NCBI GenBank assembly: GCA_029779845.1
Contig: JAKOZT010000005.1
Coordinates: 53,833 to 117,832 of the forward strand
Length of the DNA stretch: 64,000 nucleotides
From: Pseudomonadota bacterium
GTDB lineage: Bacteria; Pseudomonadota; Gammaproteobacteria; Burkholderiales; Burkholderiaceae_C
Direction of reading: 5' to 3'
Shown here: positions 35,523 through 42,788 of the stretch, piece by piece
How the letters are laid out: each line of letters begins with the position of its first letter
How positions within the stretch are numbered: position 1 is the stretch's first letter
Notes under the pieces: generated by a model
The model's input: only the letters and a program-made list of their open reading frames with translations
Told to the model about the DNA's origin: nothing
Databases searched by the model: none
Position numbers and translations under genes: made by a program

Positions 35523-36331
35523 GACTTCTTCTCGACCTTGCCGGCGCGCTTTTCGAGGAACGCGCGCACCCGTTCCTTGGCCGCCTCGTCGCCCTGCGCG
35601 ATCGCGGCCATCAGCGACTCGACGAACAGGCCGTCGGGCTGCGACAGGTCGGCGATGCGCGGCAGCGCCTGCATCACCGAGAAGTTCGACAGCGGCGCGT
35701 TGCCGGCGATCTTGGCGGCCAGCTCGCAGCCCTTCGCGAAGCCCGTGCCGTTGGCGACGACGTACTGCGACAGCCCGCGCCGCTCGCCTTCGCCGGCATC
35801 GAGCACGCGCCCGGTCAGCATCATGTCGGTCATCGTCGCGACGCCCGCCAGGCGCGGCACCCGCGCCGAACCGCCGCCGCCGACGAAGATGCCGCGCTGG
35901 CCTTCGGGCAGGCCGTAGTAGGTGCTTTCTTCGGCGACGCGGATGTGGCAGCTGCTGGCCAGCTCCAGCCCGCCGCCGACCACCGCGCCGTGCAGCACCG
36001 CGACCACCGGCACACGCCCGAACTGGATCGCGTCCATCGCGGCATGCCAGGTGCGCGAGTGGATGATGCCTTCGGCGACGCTGCGCTCGCTGATCTCCGA
36101 CAGATCCAGGCCGGCGCAGAAGTGCTCGCCGGCGCCGGTCAGCACCACCGCCTTGACCGCTTCGGGCAGCGAGACGAAGGCGCTGTGCAGCTGCGCGATC
36201 AGCGCATCGTTGATCGCATTGCGCTTGACCTGGCGGTTCAGCCGGATGTGCGCGACGGCGCCGGCGATCTCGATGACGAGCAGGTCGAGCGCGGCCAGTG
36301 CGCCGGTGGCGGGAACGAAGTTCAGGCTCAT
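35519..36331 (-). CDS. Crotonase-family enoyl-CoA hydratase
   Basis: A 270-residue crotonase. Oxyanion-hole segments HFCAGLDLSE (about 70) and GAVVGGGLELASSCHIRVA (about 116-134) are present, as are both catalytic glutamates expected for a true hydratase: GGGLELA and GLPEGQRG. It resembles enoyl-CoA hydratases more than the hydroxycinnamoyl-CoA hydratase-lyase (Ech/HCHL), which lacks the first glutamate. This favours a beta-oxidation route with SDR, thiolase and thioesterase over the retro-aldol route to vanillin. It is the first gene of the leftward block; the dyad at 36348-36368 lies just upstream. Confidence 0.88.
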   Translation of the reverse strand: MSLNFVPATGALAALDLLVIEIAGAVAHIRLNRQVKRNAINDALIAQLHSAFVSLPEAVKAVVLTGAGEHFCAGLDLSEISERSVAEGIIHSRTWHAAMDAIQFGRVPVVAVLHGAVVGGGLELASSCHIRVAEESTYYGLPEGQRGIFVGGGGSARVPRLAGVATMTDMMLTGRVLDAGEGERRGLSQYVVANGTGFAKGCELAAKIAGNAPLSNFSVMQALPRIADLSQPDGLFVESLMAAIAQGDEAAKERVRAFLEKRAGKVEKKS

Positions 36332-36347
36332 GGTGGGTCTCGCGAAT

Positions 36348-36368
36348 TTAGTTTGCAGTTTTAACTAA
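36348..36368. promoter_or_regulatory. TTAGTT-N9-AACTAA dyad in divergent promoter
   Basis: Perfect 6-bp arms TTAGTT (36348-36353) and AACTAA (36363-36368) in the 138-bp divergent gap between the crotonase (leftward) and amidohydrolase (rightward) genes. A third TTAGTT occurs at 36426-36431, near where the amidohydrolase promoter should lie. The patch is AT-rich against a GC-rich background. It may be the operator of the MarR regulator at the end of the leftward block. Confidence 0.5.
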
Positions 36369-36469
36369 GTCGCCGCCGGCTTCCACCGTGAAAACCCTAG
36401 GATCACCTTGTGCATGCCGGCGCTTTTAGTTATCTTTCGGAAGCAATTGCGCCGCTTCCTGGAGACACC

Positions 36470-37351
36470 ATGAACACCGCCGAGCTGATCGCCATCGACG
36501 TGCACACGCATGCCGAGGTGTCGTGCTGGAACCCTTTCGACAACTATGGCGAGGAGTACGACCGCGCGGCCGACAAGTACTTCGGCAGCAACCGCCGCCC
36601 GACGATCGAGGAGACGGTCGCCTACTACCGCGAGAAGAAGATCGGCCTGGTGATGTTCACCGTCGACAGCGAGGCGCAGCTGGGCCGGCGCCGCATCCCG
36701 AACGAGGAGATCTGCGAGGCGGCGCAGAAGAACGCCGACATGATGATCGCCTTCGCGTCGATCGACCCGCACAAGGGCAGGATGGGCGCGCGCGAGGCAC
36801 GCCGGCTCGTCGAGGAGCACGGCGTCAAGGGCTTCAAGTTCCACCCGACGGTGCAGGGCTTCCTGCCCTACGACAAGATGGCCTGGCCGATCTACGAGGT
36901 GATCGCCGAATACAAGCTGCCGGCCATCTTTCACAGCGGCCACTCGGGCATCGGCTCGGGCATGCGCTGCGGCGGCGGATTGCGCCTGCAGAACAGCAAC
37001 CCGATGCTGCTGGAAGACGTGGCGATTGATTTCCCCGACATCCAGATCGTCGTCGCGCACCCGAGCTGGCCGTGGCAGGACGAGGCGCTGAGCCTCGCGC
37101 TGCACAAGCCGAACGTGTGGATCGACCTGTCGGGCTGGAGCCCGAAGTACTTTCCGCCTCAGCTGGTGCAGTACGCCAACACGCTGCTGAAAGACCGCAT
37201 GCTGTTCGGCAGCGACTACCCGCTGATCACGCCCGAGCGCTGGATGAAGGACTTCGGCGAAGCGGGGTTCAAGCCGGCGGTGCACGAGCTGATCCTGAAG
37301 AAGAACGCGATGCGGCTGCTGGGGCTAGGCGACGCTCAGCCGGCCGCCTGA
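36470..37351 (+). CDS. Amidohydrolase-2 family TIM-barrel enzyme
   Basis: A 293-residue metal-dependent hydrolase or decarboxylase of the ACMSD-like amidohydrolase-2 family. Metal motifs: DVHTHAEV (HxH, about residues 10-12), KFHP (about 124), FHSGHSG (about 157), AHPSWPW (about 200) and FGSDYPLIT (Asp, about 247). ATG 36470 has GGAG 6 bp upstream; the reading frame upstream lacks a better start. Members act in aromatic degradation as decarboxylases or hydratases, or on oxo-ester intermediates. Its 3' end overlaps the convergent thiolase gene by 16 bp. Confidence 0.88.
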   Translation: MNTAELIAIDVHTHAEVSCWNPFDNYGEEYDRAADKYFGSNRRPTIEETVAYYREKKIGLVMFTVDSEAQLGRRRIPNEEICEAAQKNADMMIAFASIDPHKGRMGAREARRLVEEHGVKGFKFHPTVQGFLPYDKMAWPIYEVIAEYKLPAIFHSGHSGIGSGMRCGGGLRLQNSNPMLLEDVAIDFPDIQIVVAHPSWPWQDEALSLALHKPNVWIDLSGWSPKYFPPQLVQYANTLLKDRMLFGSDYPLITPERWMKDFGEAGFKPAVHELILKKNAMRLLGLGDAQPAA

Positions 37352-38586
37352 GGGTTCTCGACCAGCAGGGCAATGCCCTGGCCGCCGCCGACGCAGGCCG
37401 AGGCGATGCCCCAGCGCTCGCCGATTTCCTGCAACTGGCGCGCGACGGTGATCGTCAGGCGCACGCCGGTGGCGGCGAGCGGGTGGCCGAGGGCGATCGC
37501 ACCGCCTTTTGCATTGAGCCGGGCGGGGTCGAGGCCGAGTTCGCGCTGCACCGCGAGCGTCTGCGCGCCCTGCGCTTCGTTGATTTCGAAGCGGGCGATG
37601 TCGGCCAGCTTCAAGCCGGCGCGATCGAGCAGCAGCCGGATCGCCGGCGCGGGGCCGATGCCCATGATTTCCGGCGGCACGCCGACCACTGCCGCCGCAG
37701 CAAGGCGCGCCAACGGCTTGCCGCCCCACTCGCGCGCCGCAGCGCCCGAGGCCACCAGCGCAGCCGCCGCCGCATCGGTCAGCGCCGAGCTGTTGCCGCC
37801 GGTCTGCACGCCGTCCTTGAACACCGGGCGCAGTTTCGCCAGCACCTCGGGCGGCGAGATGCGCGGGTGCGTGTCGCGGTCCGCCACCGCCGTCTTGCCG
37901 GACAGGCGGATGCCGCGCGCTTTGTAGCCGTCCAGCTCGAAGACTTCGTTGCCCACCGGCACGATCTCGCCGGCGAAGAAGCCCGCTTCCTGCGCCGCCA
38001 CCGCACGCGCGAAGGATTCGCTGGCGAAGGCATCCACCGCCTCGCGCGTGATGCCGTATTTCTTCGCGAGGTTCTCGGCGGTCTGGATCATCGAGATCGC
38101 CGGCGCGGGGTCGGTCAGCGCCTCCCACATGTAGTCCTTGAACTGCGGCGCCATGCCGAGCTTGAAGCCCTGGCGATGCTCGAAGGCGGCGATCGGATTG
38201 CGCGTCATCGACTCGGTGCCGACGATCAGCGCGAGGCTCGCCGCGCCGGTGGCGACCTGCTCGGCGGCCTGGCGGAACAGCTCGAAGCCGGTACCGCAGA
38301 TGCGCTGCGCCATCAGCGCCGGCACCTCGTGCGGCACGCCGGCGTACAGGCCGATGTGGCGCGGCACGTAGAACTGGTCGAAGCCGCCCGGCGCCATGTT
38401 GCCGGCGAGCACCGAGTCGATGCGCGCGGAGGCGATGCCGCTGCGCTGCAGCACCTCGCGCGCGACCTTGATGCCCAGGTCGATCGGGTTGGCGTCGGCG
38501 AAGGCGCCGCAGTAGTCGACCATCGGCGTGCGCACGCCGGCGAGGATCCAGGTGTCGGAGAAGGATTGGCAGAGGCCGCGGGACAT
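37336..38586 (-). CDS. Thiolase (acetyl-CoA acyltransferase)
   Basis: A 416-residue thiolase. Nucleophile Cys in AQRICGTGFELF (about 95), GHPLAATG with catalytic His (about 370) and the second active-site Cys in ASACVGGGQG (about 400). One motif deviates: the usual NEAFAAQ reads NEAQGAQ, changing residues beside the catalytic Asn and possibly widening the acyl pocket. ATG 38586 is taken, giving MSRGLCQSFSDTWILAGVRTP. It would split the 3-oxoacyl-CoA formed by the SDR into acetyl-CoA and a shortened (aroyl) CoA. It is transcribed leftward after the second ligase, with a repeat between. Confidence 0.9.
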   Translation of the reverse strand: MSRGLCQSFSDTWILAGVRTPMVDYCGAFADANPIDLGIKVAREVLQRSGIASARIDSVLAGNMAPGGFDQFYVPRHIGLYAGVPHEVPALMAQRICGTGFELFRQAAEQVATGAASLALIVGTESMTRNPIAAFEHRQGFKLGMAPQFKDYMWEALTDPAPAISMIQTAENLAKKYGITREAVDAFASESFARAVAAQEAGFFAGEIVPVGNEVFELDGYKARGIRLSGKTAVADRDTHPRISPPEVLAKLRPVFKDGVQTGGNSSALTDAAAAALVASGAAAREWGGKPLARLAAAAVVGVPPEIMGIGPAPAIRLLLDRAGLKLADIARFEINEAQGAQTLAVQRELGLDPARLNAKGGAIALGHPLAATGVRLTITVARQLQEIGERWGIASACVGGGQGIALLVENPQAAG

Positions 38587-38611
38587 GGTGAATTCCTGGC
38601 AGTGTTGATTC

Positions 38612-38748
38612 TGTTCGGGCCAGCCCTTCGACAGGCTCAGGGCGAACGGATGCCGACCGATCATCTGAGCAGGGCCTGAGCTTGTCGAAGCCTGTCCTGA
38701 GCTTTGTCGAAGGGGCCCGTGTCGAAGGACAAGCTCAGGGCGAGCGGG
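38612..38748. repeat. Dispersed inverted repeat cluster (GAGCTTGTCGAAG family), copy 3
   Basis: Arms GCCCTTCGACAGGCTCAGGG (38622-38641) with GCGAACGG after it, then GAGCTTGTCGAAGCCTGTCC (about 38678-38697), and GTGTCGAAGGACAAGCTCAGGG (about 38719-38740). They make several nested hairpins in the 172-bp gap between the second ligase and thiolase genes. Confidence 0.75.
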
Positions 38749-38758
38749 TGGGGGGCAA

Positions 38759-40570
38759 TCAGGCGCGGATCACGCGCGCATCGGGCTCGGCGGCATACAG
38801 CGCCTCGACTTCGCTCGCGCGACAGCGCAGCACCGCGCCCTGGTTGATGTAGCCCTTGTCGGTGATCTCGCCGGCATCGGCATTGGGCGGCTCCGTGAGC
38901 CACAGCGCGCGCACCGGCGTCTGCGACGATCCGGCGCCTTCGCCTTTCAGCGCCGCCAGCGCGGCGCACGTGCGCGCGGCGAGATCGCCGGCCGGCACGT
39001 CCTTCGCGGCGGGGCTCGGAAACAGCAGCACGCCGACATCGCCGCGGTCGTGCCCGGTGACCACCGCGTCCTGCACCAGCGGCGCGAGCGCGGACACCAC
39101 CTTCAGCCGCAGCGTGCCCACCGACACCCAGGTGCCCGACGAGAGCTTGAAGTCCTCGGCGACGCGGCCGTTGAAGGCCACGCCGCGCTCGGGCCGCTCT
39201 TCGTCGACCAGGAAGCCGGCATCGCCGATGCGGTAGTAGCCCTCTTCGTCGAAGGCCTGCGTCGTCAGCGCCGGCGCGTTGCGGTAGCCGGGGAAGACGG
39301 TGACGCCGCGCACGCGCATCTCCAGCTTCTCGCCGTTGGGGATGAACTTCAGCTCCATGCCCGGCAGCGGCGCGCCGATGCAGCCGGCGCGCTCGAGCTT
39401 CCAGTGCGCCGAGGTGATGGCCGGCGAGGTCTCGGTCGAGCCCCAGGAGGTGGTGAACCACACCGGCTCGTCGCGCACCTTGCGCGCCACGGCCTCCAGC
39501 CGCTCCCAGCTCGATTGCGCCAGCGCCGCCCCGGCGTAGAACACCATGCGCAGCCGCGCGAAGAACTCGCGCGCGAGACGATCGTCCTGCTCCAGGAAGG
39601 GCAGCAGCATGTCGAAGCCGCGCGGCACGTTGAAGTACAGCGTCGGCTTCACTTCGAGCAGGTTCTTCACCGACTTCTCGACGAGGCCCGGCGCGGGCCG
39701 GCCTTCGTCGATGTAGAGCGTGCCGCCGTTGCGCAGCACGAGGTTGAAGTTGTGGTTGCCGCCGAAGGTGTGGCTCCACGGCAGCCAGTCGAGCACCACC
39801 GGCTTCTCGCGCTCGAGGAAACGCCACACCTGGTTCATCATCTGCTGGTTGGCGCACAGCATGCGGTGCGTGTTGATCACGACCTTGGGGTGGCCGGTGG
39901 AGCCCGAGGTCAGCAGGTATTTCGCGTGGTCGTCGGGCTGGATGGCCTCGAACGCCGCCATCACCGCCGGGCTCTCGGCGGTGCGGCCCAGGCTCTCGAA
40001 GCTGAGCGCGCCGGGGTGCTCGTCGGCGCCCCGGCTGAACACCGTGACCACGCCCAGCGCCGCGCTGGCGATCGCCGGGCCGTAGACCTTTTGATCCGAC
40101 GCATAGACCAGCGCCGGCCCCAGCGTGTTGAGGATACCGTGGATCTTGGTGTAGTCCTTCGTCAACCGGCAGTAGGCGCTCGACACCGTGCACACCGGCC
40201 GGCCGACGTGCATCGCGGCGAGCATCAGCAGCGCATGGTCGATGCCGTTGTCCGACAGCACCACCACCGGCCGGCCGGGCGGCAGGTGCAGGCCGATCAG
40301 GCTTTGCGCGATGGCGCCGACGAGCTTGCGCACCTGCGCATAGCTGAGCTTGCGCCACTCGCCCGAGGCATCGCGCTCGGCCAGGAAGAGCGCATCGGGC
40401 GTCTCGCGCGCCCACTGCTCCAGCCACTCGCCGATGCAGCGCGCATAGGGCTTCAGCGGCTCGGGCGAGCGCAGCACGTAGGCGCCGCCGTCGAAGTGCA
40501 GGCGCACCGCGCGCGGCGGCGCCAGCATCGCCGGGTCGTCGAAGAAGCTGCGCGCCGTTTCGCTGGCCAT
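38759..40570 (-). CDS. Feruloyl-CoA synthase-like AMP-forming ligase, second copy
   Basis: A 603-residue ANL ligase homologous to the one at 33678-35522. Motifs: LLTSGSTGHPKVVI (about 215), LPWSHTFGGNHNF (about 260), TTSWGSTETSP (about 375), NGRVAEDFKLSSGTWV and the C-terminal TDKGYINQ lysine. The start is set at ATG 40568-40570 (MASETARSFF) because GGAG lies 6 bp upstream; ATGs at 40576 and 40582 are too near or inside that element. The TetR operator copy at 40579-40596 then covers the leader. Having two such ligases under different regulators suggests different acid substrates. Confidence 0.88.
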   Translation of the reverse strand: MASETARSFFDDPAMLAPPRAVRLHFDGGAYVLRSPEPLKPYARCIGEWLEQWARETPDALFLAERDASGEWRKLSYAQVRKLVGAIAQSLIGLHLPPGRPVVVLSDNGIDHALLMLAAMHVGRPVCTVSSAYCRLTKDYTKIHGILNTLGPALVYASDQKVYGPAIASAALGVVTVFSRGADEHPGALSFESLGRTAESPAVMAAFEAIQPDDHAKYLLTSGSTGHPKVVINTHRMLCANQQMMNQVWRFLEREKPVVLDWLPWSHTFGGNHNFNLVLRNGGTLYIDEGRPAPGLVEKSVKNLLEVKPTLYFNVPRGFDMLLPFLEQDDRLAREFFARLRMVFYAGAALAQSSWERLEAVARKVRDEPVWFTTSWGSTETSPAITSAHWKLERAGCIGAPLPGMELKFIPNGEKLEMRVRGVTVFPGYRNAPALTTQAFDEEGYYRIGDAGFLVDEERPERGVAFNGRVAEDFKLSSGTWVSVGTLRLKVVSALAPLVQDAVVTGHDRGDVGVLLFPSPAAKDVPAGDLAARTCAALAALKGEGAGSSQTPVRALWLTEPPNADAGEITDKGYINQGAVLRCRASEVEALYAAEPDARVIRA

Positions 40571-40578
40571 GCCCATCT

Positions 40579-40596
40579 CCATACAGTTCTGTATGG
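40579..40596. promoter_or_regulatory. TetR operator copy 1, at the ligase gene start
   Basis: CCATACAG-TT-CTGTATGG, perfect 8-bp arms with a 2-bp centre, directly upstream of the ribosome-binding site of the ligase gene. The same arms recur at 40659-40676 next to the divergent TetR gene. Binding here would block transcription into the ligase. Confidence 0.8.
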
Positions 40597-40630
40597 ATGT
40601 ATCGTAGGCAAGATGCACGATATTGCATAT

Positions 40631-40642
40631 GGGGAATTCCCC
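40631..40642. promoter_or_regulatory. GGGGAATTCCCC palindrome between the two TetR operators
   Basis: Perfect 12-bp palindrome midway between the two CCATACAG operators in the divergent promoter region. It may be a further protein site or chance; the AT-rich stretch around it (GATATTGCATATGGGGAATT) is where the divergent promoters should be. Confidence 0.3.
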
Positions 40643-40658
40643 AGCTTCCGCTCGCGGC

Positions 40659-40676
40659 CCATACAGTGCTGTATGG
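40659..40676. promoter_or_regulatory. TetR operator copy 2, ahead of the TetR gene
   Basis: CCATACAG-TG-CTGTATGG, with arms identical to copy 1 and centre-to-centre distance 80 bp. It ends 13 bp before the TetR ATG at 40690, as expected for autorepression. Confidence 0.8.
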
Positions 40677-40689
40677 CATCATCCTGCGC

Positions 40690-41262
40690 ATGAGCGAACC
40701 GCGCAGCACGCTGACTCCCGAGGCCTGGATCGCGGCCGCCACCGAGGTGCTGATCGACCGCGGCATCGACGCGGTGCGCGTCGACGTGCTCGCCAAGGCG
40801 CTGGACGTGACGCGCGGCAGCTTCTACTGGCACTTCAAGGACCGCGAGGCGCTGCTGGTGGCGGTGCTCAACGCCTGGCGCGACGCCGCCACCGAGCAGG
40901 TGATTCAGCGCTTCGAGGGCCAGCAGGCGCAAGCCCAGGCGCTGATCGGCGAGCTGATCTCGCTGCCCTTTCGCGGCCGCGCCGCGCAGCGCGCCGCGCG
41001 CGTCGAGCTGGCGATCCGCGCCTGGGCGCGGCGCGATGCGCTGGCGCGCCAGGCGGTCGACGAGGTCGATGCGCGGCGGCTGTCCTACATCGCGCAGTGC
41101 TTCTCGGCGCTCGGTTTTGCGATCGGCGAGGCGCGCGCGCGCGCTTTCATCCTCTACGCCTACGAGGTCGCCGAGTCCATCCTGGCGCAGCAGGGCACGG
41201 CCGCGCAGAAGAAGGAACGCGCCGCGCTGCTCAAGCGCCTGGTCACGACGCCGCTGGATTGA
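40690..41262 (+). CDS. TetR-family transcriptional regulator
   Basis: A 190-residue regulator. The N-terminal helix-turn-helix is TPEAWIAAATEVLIDRGIDA...LAKALDVTRGSFYWHFKDRE (about residues 8-50); the rest is an all-helical ligand and dimer domain with a Cys at about 139. It is transcribed divergently from the second feruloyl-CoA-synthase-like ligase, with two identical palindromes between them. It therefore very likely represses both itself and the ligase (and perhaps thiolase) until an acyl-CoA or acid binds. Confidence 0.92.
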   Translation: MSEPRSTLTPEAWIAAATEVLIDRGIDAVRVDVLAKALDVTRGSFYWHFKDREALLVAVLNAWRDAATEQVIQRFEGQQAQAQALIGELISLPFRGRAAQRAARVELAIRAWARRDALARQAVDEVDARRLSYIAQCFSALGFAIGEARARAFILYAYEVAESILAQQGTAAQKKERAALLKRLVTTPLD

Positions 41263-41334
41263 CAGCGCTCAACGGCGCGCGGCAGGCCGCGCCGTAGCGT
41301 GGCAGCATTGCCTCTTCCTTCGTGGGAGCCGACC

Positions 41335-42156
41335 ATGAGCACGCTGAAATCCATCCTCGTCCACGTCGACGCCTCGCCGCAGGCGGCGGCGCGCCTGCAG
41401 CTCGCCGAACAGCTCGCACTGGCGCACGGCGCGCAGGCGACCGCGGTCTACGCGGTGGTGTCGTCGCTGCTGCGCTACCCGATGGCGATGGCCGCCGGCG
41501 CCGACATGGCGCCGATGCTCGCCGAGGCCGACCAGCAGCGTGTCGAAGCCGCGCGCAAGCTCTACGCCGCGACGGTGAAGCCGGCGCACGTGGGCTGGCT
41601 CGAATGCAGCGGCCAGCCGATCGCCGAGGTGGCCGCGCGCGCGCTCTACGCCGACCTGCTGGTGCTCGGCCAGCGCAGCGCCGATGCCAACCGCGACGTC
41701 GACGTGCCGCCGGACTTCGTCTCCTCGGTGCTGATCGCCAGCGGCCGCCCGGCCATCGTGCTGCCGCACATCGCCGGCTCGGCGGGCAGGCTCGAACGGG
41801 TGCTGATCGCCTGGAAGCCGACGCGCGAGGCGGCGCGCGCGGTGACCGCCGCGCTGCCGATCCTGCAGCAGGCGCAGCGCGTGACCGTCGCCAGCTTCGA
41901 CGAAGGAGCGGAGGCCGCCGCCGAAGCCGGCATCCTCGGCTACCTGCGCGCGCACGGCGTGCAGGCGGCGTTCAAGCGCGAGGTGGCCGCGGGCGGCGGC
42001 GTCGGCGATCAGTTGCTCTCGCTGGCCGCCGACGAGCAGAGCGACCTGCTCGTGATGGGCTGCTACGGCCACGGCCGCGCGCGCGAGTGGGTGCTGGGCG
42101 GCGCGTCGCGCACCGTGATCGAGTCGATGACGATCCCGGTGCTGATGTCGCACTGA
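41335..42156 (+). CDS. Tandem universal stress protein
   Basis: A 273-residue protein with two UspA-like domains. The first (about 1-145, MSTLKSILVHVDASPQAAAR) lacks a clear nucleotide loop; the second (about 150-273) carries MGCYGHGRAREWVLGGASRTVI, the G-x2-G-x9-G-S/T ATP-binding motif. ATG 41335 is used, with GGGAG just upstream. It starts 72 bp after the TetR gene and converges with another USP gene; a strong inverted repeat lies between their ends. Confidence 0.88.
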   Translation: MSTLKSILVHVDASPQAAARLQLAEQLALAHGAQATAVYAVVSSLLRYPMAMAAGADMAPMLAEADQQRVEAARKLYAATVKPAHVGWLECSGQPIAEVAARALYADLLVLGQRSADANRDVDVPPDFVSSVLIASGRPAIVLPHIAGSAGRLERVLIAWKPTREAARAVTAALPILQQAQRVTVASFDEGAEAAAEAGILGYLRAHGVQAAFKREVAAGGGVGDQLLSLAADEQSDLLVMGCYGHGRAREWVLGGASRTVIESMTIPVLMSH

Positions 42157-42166
42157 CGAACCGCTT

Positions 42167-42236
42167 CCCGTTCGGGCTGAGCCTGTCGAAGCCCGCCGTG
42201 CTCCGCGAGCGCCCTTCGACAGGCTTGGGCGAACGG
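42167..42236. terminator. Bidirectional hairpin between convergent genes (GAGCTTGTCGAAG repeat family, copy 4)
   Basis: Arms CCCGTTCGGGCTGAGCCTGT... (42167-42195) and ...ACAGGCTTGGGCGAACGG (42209-42236) pair almost completely. It lies between the stop codons of two convergent USP genes (42156 and 42247), so it probably ends transcription from both sides, although no U-tract is present. Confidence 0.6.
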
Positions 42237-42246
42237 AGATCCGCGG

Positions 42247-42678
42247 TCAAGCCCCCGAGCGCACCAGCGTCACCGGCAGCCGCGCGTCGTGCACCAGCGT
42301 GTGCGCGACCGAGCCGAGCCGGCGCCCTTCGCTCTCGCCCTTGCCGTGCGCGCCGGCGACGATCAGCGTGCAGCCCTCGTCGTCGGCGATGTCCAGCAGC
42401 GCATGCGCCGGCTCGCCGCGCGCGACCTCGATCTCGTGGTCGACGCCGGCCGCCTTGCACAAGGCCACGCCGTCGGCCAGCAGGTGCTCGCCGGCCTCGC
42501 GCGCGATGGCCTCGATCGCCTCGGCGTCGTGCACCCGCAGCAATTCGTAGAGGCCGGCCGGCTCCTGCACGTTGACCAGCAGCAGGCTGGCGCGCAGCCC
42601 CTCGCGCACCAGCGCGAGCGCGTGGCGCACGGCGGCGAGCGATTCGGGCGAGCCGTCGACGGGGACGAGGATCTTCAT
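42247..42678 (-). CDS. Universal stress protein
   Basis: A 143-residue single-domain UspA protein: MKILVPVDGSPESLAAVRHA at the N-terminus and AGAHGKGESEGRRLGSVAHTLVHDA as the nucleotide loop, with the family spacing but a more acidic insert. It stands alone, facing the tandem USP gene, and is divergent from the Liv transporter operon starting at 42789. Confidence 0.9.
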   Translation of the reverse strand: MKILVPVDGSPESLAAVRHALALVREGLRASLLLVNVQEPAGLYELLRVHDAEAIEAIAREAGEHLLADGVALCKAAGVDHEIEVARGEPAHALLDIADDEGCTLIVAGAHGKGESEGRRLGSVAHTLVHDARLPVTLVRSGA

Positions 42679-42788
42679 GAGGGGTTCTCCAGCGTGGGTT
42701 GCGGACGAGTATGCCTTCTGTAAACCCCGATGGCCGCCCCCGGGCGCGCCGATAGCATCGCCGCACCCCCTCTCGCCGGAGCCCCCCG

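Noticed and set aside
35519..36331. Feruloyl-CoA hydratase-lyase (vanillin-forming Ech)
   Set aside because: Both hydratase glutamates are present and no vanillin dehydrogenase lies nearby; a plain enoyl-CoA hydratase fits better.
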